Shown piece by piece: positions 1-10,660 of a stretch of 64,000 bases of DNA (position 1 is the stretch's first letter; every line of letters starts with the position of its first letter). Position numbers and translations under genes: made by a program. This DNA is from Xestospongia muta (taxonomy: Eukaryota > Porifera > Demospongiae > Haplosclerida > Petrosiidae). The DNA lies in assembly GCA_963693285.1 (NCBI GenBank), contig OY848924.1, positions 6,035,842-6,099,841 of the forward strand, written 5' to 3'. The notes beneath the pieces were generated by a model. The model was not told where the DNA came from, did no database searches, and worked only from the letters and a program-made list of their open reading frames with translations.

Positions 1-66
1 AATTGCAAACCACTGGAATATGATCGTTGGATTATATGCAATGATCTATACATGTACATTATATGT

Positions 67-67
<1 letters not shown>

Positions 68-104
<37 letters not shown>
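68..104. repeat. (ATAG)n microsatellite
   Basis: A tetranucleotide run of about nine ATAG units in AT-rich sequence. The rest of 1-442 shows no coding signal that I can support. Confidence 0.9.
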
Positions 105-105
<1 letters not shown>

Positions 106-442
106 TACATATTGATATTGATCTAGATATTAATGATGGTGACTTTAGCCTGATAATCTTATATACTGAGTTGACAGCTGTTTAATGAGTGTCAGGGACA
201 CAAAGTTAAGCAAGCCTCTGTCAATCCATGTGAACAGGAGTGAAGACTTTTATTAATTTTCTGCATTATTTCACCTCCAGATCTAAAGAGTCCATTTGTA
301 TGAATATTAATTAATGTGTGAGATAATTAATTTTGAATAAAGACAAATATAACATGGAAAACACAAAACATTTATACACAGATCAAATTTTGTATTGAAC
401 ACAAATATGTAATAGAATTGATTGCTTACTAAAGTTATTAAC

Positions 443-2117
443 TTATGAATTATTAATAGAAACGTCTAGTAATGTCTTCTGTTCATTGTCATGTATTCTA
501 TTAAGAATGTTCTTTGATTTATTTTCATCATTAAACACAACACCCAAACAACAAGAGATAGACAAACATGTAGCCAGACCTGTCAGCATCATAAAACCTG
601 CTGTTATGTAGGCAACAAGTTTATAATGATGTTCAATTATATGGAGGTCTTGAGTAGTACCTGATAAAAATGAAATATTTATTAATTTCATCAATAATAT
701 GTAAGAAAAACAAAGCAGTTAATTACCTTTACAGATACCCAATAAAATTGTAAAAGATCATCTATTCAAATTTTAATTTATTCAATGTGTAATGATTTTA
801 TGGTGTATAGCTTGTGTCAAAATTAAATATTGCAATAATGGGAGTGGCTCACTACTGCCTATGCATTGCATGCTCAGACATTTAGGCTTTAGGTTTTGGG
901 GTGGGGTCAAATAATAGTATACTATAATACTGATGATACCACTCTAATAACCATCAGAACATTTTGACATAATCTGTGCCATATAATTTCTACTGCATAA
1001 TGAATAAAAAGGTGTGGTCTTAACAAAGCTTTAATTTATAATCTGTTTATTTTTATTGAAACATCAGTAGACAACACTTTGTAAATACAAGCAAGATAGA
1101 AATTTTAATCCCAAATTTATAACAAGAGGCAGTTACACAATACCTAATCATAATGTACTTAGTCAGAATATAACATTTCTTATAATAGCAAGCAATATAC
1201 TGAAGATTTGTAGCAAAGTCAAACAAAACAAATGATATGAACATGTTTTGTGATGCTATTGTACAGCATGTTGTTTGAACAGAACAAAAATTTGAGATTA
1301 TTAGTTACATGTATATTGTGGAAGTATAAATTACTTCATGAATTATCAAGTTCACAATTACTAAATTTAATGAAAGGCACTAAAGTGCCGAACCTCGCTG
1401 TAGTTTCTAAGGTATTTATAAATTCTATGCCAGCTTAGGCCCAGCTATGATGTTGTTATTGCAAGAAAATTTATTAACATTCCAGAAGGTGTGGTTATAA
1501 AATGGTAATTTTTGTCATTCTGTATATGCTCATTAATTGTTGCTTGATTTCTAGCTTTGCCATGTTTGTGAAGCAGTAACTGAGTAAGTGATAGTATCAT
1601 TCAATTGCCAAGCAAGATTAAGTGCTAATTTCGTGATGAAAAGTTTCTCTGAGTCTTTACATGACCCTTTAAAATGTATCAATATTTCATATATAAAATT
1701 TATTGTAACTTGAAGATGAAACGTTCTTTGGAAACGTCCCGTAGTATAAATATAAATCAATATATTATCTATTAGTAGCAGTCTTCTCAGTGCTTGGAGA
1801 CGTTTCCTGAATGCGTTACTTTGCTCCAAGTCCACAAAACATTTTTCAGAACTTTTCTAACGATTACTTCGACCAACGGCCTTCTATCTTGCTGATCCGT
1901 ATTCCTCTGAGATTGTTTACAACATACTAAAAAATTTCCACGTTAAGTTTTTTACTTTTCGAGAAACGGCACTTGACCTCTGCAGCCTGAAAATTCTTTT
2001 GCGAGTTTTAAGCTTCTGTTTTCCTTGACGATGTTCTTGACACTACTGTTGTAAAGTCCACATGTTTTTCTATTTCTTCGGTTGCCAAGTTATAGCAGTT
2101 CAAAAAAACAGGCAGTG

Positions 2118-2148
<31 letters not shown>

Positions 2149-2637
2149 ACTACAGTACCCTCGCTATGCGCCCACGCACAGCGAGGTTAATTATGCTTTG
2201 TTATAGTATATTATATTGTGCATTTAGATCATGCAGTACAGATTGCTCTGTGAAGTTAAGCAAAAAATAACTCCAAGCAGAAAACAACTATACAGAACAC
2301 AAAGTGGTACATAAAATGTGTATATTGTTAACAAACCATTATATACATGTACATGTCCTCTCACCTATTAAGATCAGTATTGCTCCAACTATAGAAAAGG
2401 CAGCTGACCACAATGTAATGAGACCAACACAAAGTAAATAACGTCTTGGACATCCTATGAATGCTAAATAGACTCCTCCAATTGCCGGTATAAGACCAAT
2501 AATGGCACCAATTTTACCAATACCTCTCCAATCTTCATGGAAACTAAACACTAATGCTGCTGTTATGATGTAAAAAATGATTGCTGCTAGAAACCAACAA
2601 ATACCACACAACAAACGACAGATAGGAGTACAGTGAA
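443..2637 (-). CDS. small multi-spanning membrane protein (two exons seen, 5' end not found)
   Basis: Two minus-strand exons join in phase. The upstream exon runs from about 2637 to 2365 and ends at a good donor (GTGAGA). The last exon runs from 660, after a CAG acceptor, to the stop at 443-445. The first encodes three hydrophobic helices, starting around CRLLCGICWFLAAIIF, with short polar loops (FHEDWRGIGK, GCPRRYLL). The second encodes a fourth helix (YITAGFMMLTGLATCLSISC) and a hydrophilic tail with NILNRIHDNEQK. The product looks like a four-helix membrane protein, but I do not recognise the family. The exon with the start codon was not identified and would lie between about 2640 and 3490. 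The 1.7-kb intron (661-2364) is AT-rich and holds a CA repeat and no convincing gene. The phase match at the junction (ATA G|GT ACT) is the main support for the join. Confidence 0.5.
2118..2143. repeat. (CA)n microsatellite
   Basis: An uninterrupted CA dinucleotide run of about 13 units in the intron of the small membrane-protein gene. The reading frame of threonine and histidine across it is a repeat artefact. Confidence 0.9.
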
Positions 2638-3498
2638 CTATGTGGATAGAGAAAGTGATTGCTTCAATATGGTACAATATATACATTACAAGTATGTACA
2701 GATAACTACTTTATATAATGCTATACCCTTATTCCCAACCACTAGGTCTGTTACTCATGACGTTACTGACCAATACTTTTTTGAAGTACATATAAATCTA
2801 CACAATGAAATATTTAACTAACATAGTGTTTATTTGTCCAGCAGGAAGCCAGTACTTTAGTGTGTATAGTTAATAGTCAAGATTTAGGGGATGGGGTCAG
2901 ATTAATATACACTGAAGTATTGACTTCCTGCCAGAACATATGAATATTGACTAACTACTGAATACTAGCTATAGGTAAGGAGAAGCAGGGAGACAATCTT
3001 ATAATAAACAATATCCTAAACAAAGCATAATACAAGAACTATCTGTGAAAAGTAGGGGAGGTGACTAAAGTCTACATCATCTTAGCATACGTGTTCAACT
3101 ATACTAACATAACAATATAGCAATGATGTTAATGATATGTAGCAATGATATTAATAGTCAAGAGGACTATTACATCAATTAATCTTACCCATTTCTACCT
3201 GCAGTCAAAACAAGGCACTTACACTTCTCTAATGTTTGAGGGGAGTGTCTACATCTGTTGTAACAACTTCTCTACCATTTCAATGACTTACATAGCAACC
3301 TTAGTATTATAAATTACTAATATTTAAAATAATATTCAAACAATGAGTCACATAATGGCAAATAGTTAATGTATTGACTAGATATCCACTCTGGCCAGAC
3401 TGGATCAGTATTAATGGTCTATTAACCTATTATATGGACAGAGAAAAATACAAACAATAAGTAGATATTATCAGTGAAAAATAGGATTCAAAAGTGTG

Positions 3499-4757
3499 TC
3501 ATACAAAAAAATTATTTTTAACAAAAAGTCTAGTATTGACTGGAATAATCACATTGATAATAACAACAAGAATACTGTAGGACGGGTTTTGATTGCGAGG
3601 TTCTTTTGATTGTGAATTGCGAGTTTTTCTAGAACTCACAATCAAAGGATTGCAGTGAATTGCACAATTATTGCAGTGATATTTGACCATACCTTATTGA
3701 TCCAACAACCACGTGGTATTTGCTGTAGAGTGAGTGAGATGAGTATTCAGCTATATTTCAAGCCAACTGTGAACCTACCAACAACCTGTCAAGCGCAGAT
3801 GTCTCCAGAAATACTTAAAGAAAGTCAACCAAGCAATGAAAGCGGCTTTAGAGAGTGCGGAAGAAACTGGAAACCAGGACAAGAGAGGTAAAAAGCAGAA
3901 GTACAACACATCTTTCACACCTGAGGATCGTGATATTATTGGACGATATGCTATTGAACAGGGCAATGCAGAAACCACACCTCTTCCTATAATTGAGGGT
4001 GTGGCTTGCCATCTAGCATTGCGCAATCGTTAGATTTGCAATATGGCTTGTATAGCACTATTTGCATTTGTTTAACTGCGCAATCAAAACCCCTTCCTAC
4101 GGTATACCAGAGCTACATACCCTGAACATATACGATCTTTAGAGCATAAATGATTCAAAGCATCATCACTTTCACCCTAAAATGGAATCATACAAGTTCA
4201 TAAAATACATATTTAACAAAATGTACACAACATTACTTTATAATACATCTATAAGCTCGCATTGAATGATAGATTATGTAGACAACATACCGATCCTCTT
4301 AAAAATCCACAAAAAGCATAGGGTTTGTAATTACCAGTAATTCTGCCAGTCTTTTCATCAACCTAAATAATAAATACATATATAATAACAAGTCTCCCCA
4401 TTTAATCTATACCCTTATTATTTAGTCCTGTTTGTCAACACTTGAGGATTAGTGGTTTGGGGTCAAAATTAAAGGTTAAATAGTAAGCATATGCCACACC
4501 CAAACCCCACCCATAAACTTTTAGTATGTTAGTATGTGATATACAATGGAATGCTAAGGTCGTGTACATAATTTTAACAATTATGTAATTGTTACCTCGG
4601 CAACATTAATTTGTACAGAAGCGTGATCTTTGGCTGAAATAATACGTTGCGTGTAGGCACTACAACAAAACAGTAACAACAGATACTTTTTATAAGATTC
4701 ATGATACCATTTTCGTGGAATATAAACATCTACAACCTCTCCTGCGTCGTTTTGCAT
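3499..4757 (-). CDS. RPS21: 40S ribosomal protein S21
   Basis: Small-subunit ribosomal protein eS21. Five minus-strand exons fit in phase: 4757-4708, 4659-4596, 4362-4291, 4176-4121 and 3529-3499, giving about 90 residues (the human protein has 83). Diagnostic stretches are [16 protein letters not shown] at the start, [16 protein letters not shown] in exon 2, [16 protein letters not shown] in exon 3 and [10 protein letters not shown] in exon 4. The start was set by the family's conserved MQNDAGE. The last exon (LFVKNNFFV) is the least certain part: it follows an AG acceptor in the right phase and resembles the usual VSKNF ending, but is a few residues longer. Intron 1 is only 48 bp. Intron 4 holds a 528-bp pogo-type insertion. 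The gene is divergent from UTP4, with the start codons 143 bp apart. Confidence 0.9.
3575..4102 (+). mobile_element. non-autonomous pogo-like DNA element in RPS21 intron 4
   Basis: Terminal inverted repeats begin CTGTAGGACGGGTTTTGATT at the left and, as reverse complement, CCGTAGGAAGGGGTTTTGAT at the right. TA dinucleotides flank both ends (3573-3574 and 4103-4104), consistent with a TA target duplication as in the Tc1/mariner/pogo group. Inside, two overlapping frames on the plus strand carry [12 protein letters not shown] and [19 protein letters not shown]. The latter looks like the N-terminal helix-turn-helix lead-in of pogo-type transposases. No catalytic domain remains, so this is a deletion derivative. 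Family assignment is inference from memory of the motif. Confidence 0.7.
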
Positions 4758-4900
4758 GTTGAAAGTTTCTTCAGGTATTCTATGAAAGGACAAAATGAAG
4801 TAAATGATAATTTCTTAACTAACCTAGTTGAATTTCAACACCATGTGCTCTTGGAACATATGCGCATGCGCAGTACCACGTGTTTTTACAAGTTGGGACT
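4758..4900. promoter_or_regulatory. bidirectional promoter between RPS21 and UTP4
   Basis: 143 bp separate the two divergent start codons. The interval holds a palindromic TGCGCATGCGCA (4861-4872), a perfect match to the animal NRF-1 consensus, and a CACGTG E-box (4877-4882). Both genes serve ribosome production. The presence of the motifs is seen directly; their use is inferred. Confidence 0.6.
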
Positions 4901-7900
4901 ATGGAAGTTGAGGATTTAGATGTACATAGATTGAGATTCTTAGATTTAAAGCCCAAAGCCATCACATGCTTGGCTTTCAACTCATCTTGTAACCATTTAT
5001 ATCTTGCAATTGGCAGATCAGATAGTTCTATAGAGATATGGCGCTACGCTGGTTATGAAAGACAATTTTGTCCACACATGACTATTCCAGGGAGAGAAGA
5101 TACATCAGTAGAGAGTTTGATATGGTGTCATGATCGACTGCTCTCAGCTGGTCTCACAGGTCTGTTAAATAATGCCTTAATCTTTTAGGCAATTGTTTAT
5201 TGATGCTTCATTTGATATACTGTACTGTAATATTAAGCATAAATCTCCTTTAATTTTTCCTTTGGGATAAACTACACTTTGTGTGTTCATAGGTTTTATA
5301 TATGAGTGGACTGTGTCAACCTTTCTTCCTGTTCAATCTGCTGATGCTATGGGGTCTGCTATATGGTGTATGGACAGTAATAGTGATAAGAGTATGTTAG
5401 CTGTTGGATGTGATGACGGAAAGGTAAATGAACTAACATGGATTTTGCTAATATTATAAAAGAGTGGTAGTTAATTTGTAATCTAAAATGTTATTACAAG
5501 ATGCATAGATTTCAGTAAGCTTGTCCTCATCCCTCTTTAATTATCACAAATGTGGTAATAGCCATACCAACGTGATGAAAGCTGTACCACTTGATAGACA
5601 AAAGAGAAATATCATCAATAGAGCAGTGTATGAACAACTATCATATGTAGAAGATGTCAGAGCTATTTCTAGTCTCGTACCCAGGCATTCGTGAAAGAAA
5701 AAACACTTGATAACTATTGCTTGCTTATGCGCATAATTTCCACAGATTGGAAAATAGTATAATAGTTCCGTTAAAATCTATGATGGCTACTTGTAGTGCA
5801 GATAGTAATTTCTCTCCTGTATTACTCTACACTCTAAAATAGCTAAGAAGACTAAATCTATCTCTTAAAAAGAGCTCTTTGTGCATCGAAACTATTTATG
5901 ATGGAAAAGATGTCTTTGTGTGTGTTGTGGTTACCAACTAGTTTTGGAAAGATTTCGTGTTTCCAAGTCTTCCCGTTTATGATAGATCACAAACTTGTTC
6001 TTGTTGGCACTAAGAAGAGCTGTTCTGTGTTAATAAGTCCTTTAGTAGTTGTAATGATGGATCAAGCAGATATTTGCGAAACCAAATCATTTTGGATCCC
6101 AATTGTTTTGAATAAGTTTATCGCTTGTTTTGCTTACATTCAATCTCTGCACAAACTAAAACTTGACTGTTTGAAGCCAAGACCTAGCTTATGGTCTGTC
6201 ATGAGTGGGAGGACTGGTAGTCTGGTATATTAATAGAACAAACTTATTGATTAATCATTTCTTTAAATATTGTAATGATGACATCAAATATTTGAAATGA
6301 TACATGTATGTGCAAGCTGTAGTTGGCAGGTGTTCTTTTATTTTGTTTTATGAATGTCTGGGTACGAGGCTAAGCTATTTCCAAAATACATTTCCAGATT
6401 ACACTCATATAAGTTGGATTATTTGCTTCAAATGTATCATTTGTGACTTCATGTAGTTTTTAAGGTCAAATACAAAAAAACCTAGCCTACTCTCTCTCTC
6501 TCACTCTCTCTCTCTCTCTCTCTGTTTGCCTTGCCTACCTTTCCCAAGCACAAGATAACTAGATAAACCCCACATCTCTAACATTTAGGCAAAAAGAAAT
6601 GTCAGGAATGAGATTAATCCTTAATTTTTCAACTTGATCCATCTTTAGTTGTGAATTAATACTTTTAAATTGAAATACTCAAGGGACATTTCAAATACTA
6701 TTTTGTTTTTAAAGAGATTGTATATGTGTGTGTAATTATGTATTGTTGACATTTTTGTATAATGTTGTCATATCAATTTATCCATTTAGGTTTGTCTGTA
6801 TGAGCTTCTAAATGGTGCACTCTCCTACCTCCGTACACTAGACAAACAAGAAAGTCGTATCCTTTCCATTTCGTGGCAGCCTGTCACTCCCCTCATTGCT
6901 ATTGGCTGTGCAGATAGCACCATAAGAGTGTTAGATTCAGACACAGGTCATTGTACTCTTCGAATCACGTTAGATAAAGTAGGATCACGTGACACACTTA
7001 TCTGGGATGTCAAGTTTTTAAGCGACAGAACTATTGTAAGTGCTTCTTCTGTAGCTAAGATTCATTTTTGGAACAGTCGATTTGGTACATTAAAACAAAG
7101 TTTTAATGTTCATGTTGCTGATGTGTTAACATTAGCTGTTAATGAATCTGAAGATATTATATTGGCTGCTGGTTGTGATCACAAAATTGTCCGATTGAAG
7201 AAAGTAAATTCTGATGGATCACAAACGTGGGTCCAAGCACAAGATATACGACCTCATACTCACGATGTCAAAGCATTAGCTGTTTCAAAAAATGGTATCT
7301 TAGCTTCTGGTGGCGTCGATACCCAACTTTGTCTGAACAACATAGAGAAATTTGAGCAGATACCCAGTATTAAACATTCACCATTTGCTAGTTGGCATAA
7401 TCATTTCAAATTAGCTTCATCCGGTAACATTTTCCTCTTTCAAGATACAAATGCGTTGAAGTTATGGAAGATTACTCCTACAACCAAACATGATTCACCC
7501 ACTTCAACAGATTGCTCACCCGATAAAGATGCTCTTTGTTCTATTAATTATCATGAATGTTCAACAAAATCATTTAAGCACCAGCTAGCTATGTTAGAAA
7601 AAGAACGTCTATTATCAAGTGGGTTACCCTTCAACTTCTTGGAGATTAAAACCTCAACACCCAAGCATTTCTTAGCCAGTGCTATATCCAGTAATGCTAA
7701 TGTATTGGCCTTTTCTGATGTTGATGAGATATGGCTGTATGAGTTAAATGTAAGTTCTAAGTACAGTGCAGTCTGCATTGGTACATGGCCATTACCAGCT
7801 TGTTCTATTGGTTTTAAATATGATGGCAGTGGTATAGCATTGGGTTTAGTTACTGGTGGAATACAGATTGCATCACTTGATATTCCTTTAACGAAAGGAG

Positions 7901-8532
7901 TTGATATTCAATTTAAGAGTATAATGGAGAAAAAAAAGAGAAGTAACATGTTTGTTAATCTTCAGTACAGTCCGTGTGGTCAATATTTAGCTGCTATGAA
8001 TGACCGTTATCGTATAGTCTTATTTGGAACATCATCTTACCAGCTTATTACTACACTCCCTTGTCTTGATAACACTTTTCCGCCTACTTTTACATTTGAG
8101 CATACTAAGTTATTGATATTTGGTAGCCAAGATCAGGAGCTGTATTCATATGACATCAAAAAAGAGAACTTGACGTCTTTGGGTCAGGTGTATCATGAAG
8201 ATTTTAATACTAAGCGTGATGGGTGTATAACTAAAGGACTGTCAACTATTTCAACTCAACCAGATGTTTGTGTTGTCTATGATAAAGATGTTTTAGTATT
8301 TATAAGATATCAAGGTAAAGGAGGTAGCAAGCAGGAGAGTGAAGATGTTCGTCTTGGAAAAAAACGGAAGTTTAATACGAGGACTCTATCACACTACCAT
8401 GTTAAAGAATATAAAGATTTAGTGTTTGTTGGTGTCTTGCAGTGTGGTGAATTGATTGTAGTAGAGAAACCATGGACTGATGTGTTAAGTATTTTACCTC
8501 CAACTATACAAATTGATCGTTATGGTACATAA
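4901..8532 (+). CDS. UTP4: UTP4 / Cirhin, small-subunit processome WD40 protein
   Basis: Component of the t-UTP (UTP-A) subcomplex, which supports early rRNA transcription and 18S pre-rRNA processing in the nucleolus. Three exons, 4901-5159, 5293-5423 and 6790-8532, join in phase to about 710 residues (human 686). The N-terminus (HRLRFLDLKPKAITCLAF), the early WD40 blades (AIWCMDSNSDKSMLAVGCDD; VKFLSDRTIVSASS) and the C-terminus (EKPWTDVLSILPPTIQIDRYGT region) follow the family along its length; the human protein also ends in a short basic stretch and FGT. Many WD-type beta-propeller repeats fill the protein. I took the first ATG at 4901, because upstream in-frame codons lack an ATG. Exon 3 is long, covering over 80% of the protein. 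Intron 2 holds a 703-bp TIR element (5670-6372) and a CT run (about 6491-6524). Confidence 0.95.
5670..6372 (+). mobile_element. TIR element with RecQ-like helicase fragment, in UTP4 intron 2
   Basis: The ends are TAGTCTCGTACCCAGGCATT and, as reverse complement at the right, TAGCCTCGTACCCAGACATT. A perfect 9-bp direct repeat AGCTATTTC flanks them (5661-5669 and 6373-6381). The interior on the plus strand, about 5890-6140, reads as a damaged SF2/RecQ-like helicase piece: GFGKISCFQVFPFMIDHKL around a degraded Walker A, then SVLISPLVVVMMDQ. The frame is shifted and much shorter than a helicase. A 9-bp target duplication is typical of Mutator-like elements, but no transposase remains, so the superfamily is uncertain. 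Confidence 0.75.
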
Positions 8533-8800
8533 ACAATAATAGACGTTATTACTTTTAATAATGCTTAAACACACATATTTTGGGCAGAGTTTAATGATTT
8601 TACTTCTGCGCATGCTCAGTAATCTCAGCCACGCCTAACTAGCTAATAAAATATAAATTTCCGCGGCAACAGTAAGACCAGTTCAAGTTCACACTCGATC
8701 ACTTTCTTTTTTGTTTGATCTTAATAGTTGGGTAAGTTGTCATTACTAACGATACGTTATCATTTATGTGTTCTTCTAGAGTTTTGGTAAGTAAGTAAGA

Positions 8801-10347
8801 ATGAGTCGTCGCAAAGAAACAAAAACAGCGCAAAGTCAGCTTCTAATAGATACACAAGAAGACTCACCTCGTGGTAAGAAGGACAAGAAGCGAACAAGAA
8901 GGAATTCCTCGTCAAAAGTACGTTCATAGCATTTTTATATTTTGATAGTTGTACTGTCGACTGTTAGGGCAAGCCAAGATCTGCCTTAAGCACTCTTCAA
9001 CTTGATGCTAATGATTCTTCCTTACTTGTTGGTAGTGGAGAAGGGAAACAAACTAAACTAAAATTTCCAAGCAAACAAAAAGAGCTACCAAAACAGAAAG
9101 ATAGTCACAGATATGATCGCATTGGTAGATCTACATCGCCTGCCTTACCAGAAATATCAGTGGTTGTAAATAAAGATGGATTATTGGAGATTGAGGAGGA
9201 AAAAGAAGACATTATATCTAGAGTTAGTTTTGGAGTACAGACGGATCCAATGGATTTTGAAAATAAGGTATGCAATTAAAGCTTATTTTTAACAAGAACG
9301 CTGAAATGGATTTGTTACATCACATTTTCAGTTTGTTTAATAACATATCACAAATATCATGTACAAGTTTTAGAAAAGGATTCCTTTATATAAACAAACA
9401 CATTCATCATTCAAACTACAAGTATATAATTCATTTTAATTCTGGCATACATGTACATACTATATGTATTGAGTTCTTAATTATAATACATGTCATTAGA
9501 ATCTTTAACATTATGTAGGGTGTTCAAACTGAGTTACCACCAGAACAGTCCATTCATTATCGAATGTGTACTGAAGGTATGATATACTGTTGTCCTCAAT
9601 GCTCTAGTATTATCATAATGTTTCACAATTCACTAACTTTAATTTAATATATCTTCATTGTCTATGTACATATGTCTATGATATTTGTAATCTGTCATAA
9701 TTATATTTATTTTCTTTTTCTAGAAACTCCACCAATAGAATACTGGCAAAAACTAGCTGAGCAACGGAGAATAGCTTTGCTGGAAGCTCTTACTGAGAAT
9801 GAACAAGTGAGACAATGAACAAAATGACAATAATTCACACCTTAAAGTACCTTTAACTGTTGATGTTATGTGAGGCAGTTATATAATAATACATTCCATA
9901 TTACTACCTCCTCAAATTTTACCACTTGTAAATGTTTAGTTATGAAGAGTACCTAACATTGTGGGTCACATCTTTACTATGAGGCTGTTTACTTAGTCCT
10001 ACTTTATTATCTAATTGTCCATATACAACTATGCACGAAATAGATCCACCCACAATAATGATTCCATCATGAATGTTAAATAACCTTGTTTGTATTATTA
10101 AACATAATTTAGTCTGACTAACCACAAAAATTAAATTAATTCTTAATTTTACTAACTTGTATACATCACATGTGTACTACATGGAATATTATAATGTTTA
10201 CTAAATTGTCCTCCGTAGTTATATGAAAAGATAGAAGAACTGAAAGAAGCAATAAAAGAGAAAGAGACAAAACAACAACACTCTGAATATTTCTCATTCA
10301 TGTACAAACTGACTGCAGACAAATCCTCTTCATCTCTTAACCAATAA
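8801..10347 (+). CDS. GMNN: Geminin
   Basis: Inhibitor of replication licensing through binding CDT1, and a neural/ciliogenesis regulator in animals. Five exons, 8801-8917, 8968-9267, 9519-9576, 9724-9806 and 10219-10347, join in phase to 228 residues (human 209). The signature is in exons 4-5: PPIEYWQKLAEQRRIALLEA and LYEKIEELKEAIKEKE, the CDT1-binding lead-in and the coiled coil characteristic of Geminin. The basic N-terminus (KKDKKRTRRNSSSK) could be a nuclear signal. The gene starts 268 bp after UTP4 stops. A TGCGCATGCTCA NRF-1-like site lies at 8607-8618. Multicilin and GEMC1 share the coiled coil, but the short length and the placement of EYW before the coil favour Geminin. Confidence 0.88.
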
Positions 10348-10660
10348 AAACAATAGATAAGATTGTACTATAAGAATTCTACCATATTTTACTAGTCATA
10401 TGTAGAATGCAGAGTCTTGTTGTGTTTTATAAGTACTTTGTGTATATTTCTGTTATCTCTACGGCTTGTCTAAATGTATGTGAGTAACCATTTATTCTCT
10501 AACCTTTTTATTGTCAAGATTTTTGTAGTTTACTTCACGTATTTCGAAAATTAATATTAATTTTACTTCTATAATATAGATATTTATTAAACTTGCTTAA
10601 TTATTCATTGATTATTATTGACTTTGTAAGTATTACGGGCAACCCCTCCTGGTCCATAAA

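Noticed and set aside
2082..2270. Short frame with a Thr-His run
   Set aside because: It crosses the CA microsatellite in an intron and has no other support.
7551..7778. Minus-strand frame inside UTP4
   Set aside because: A shadow of the coding exon; no homology or splice support.
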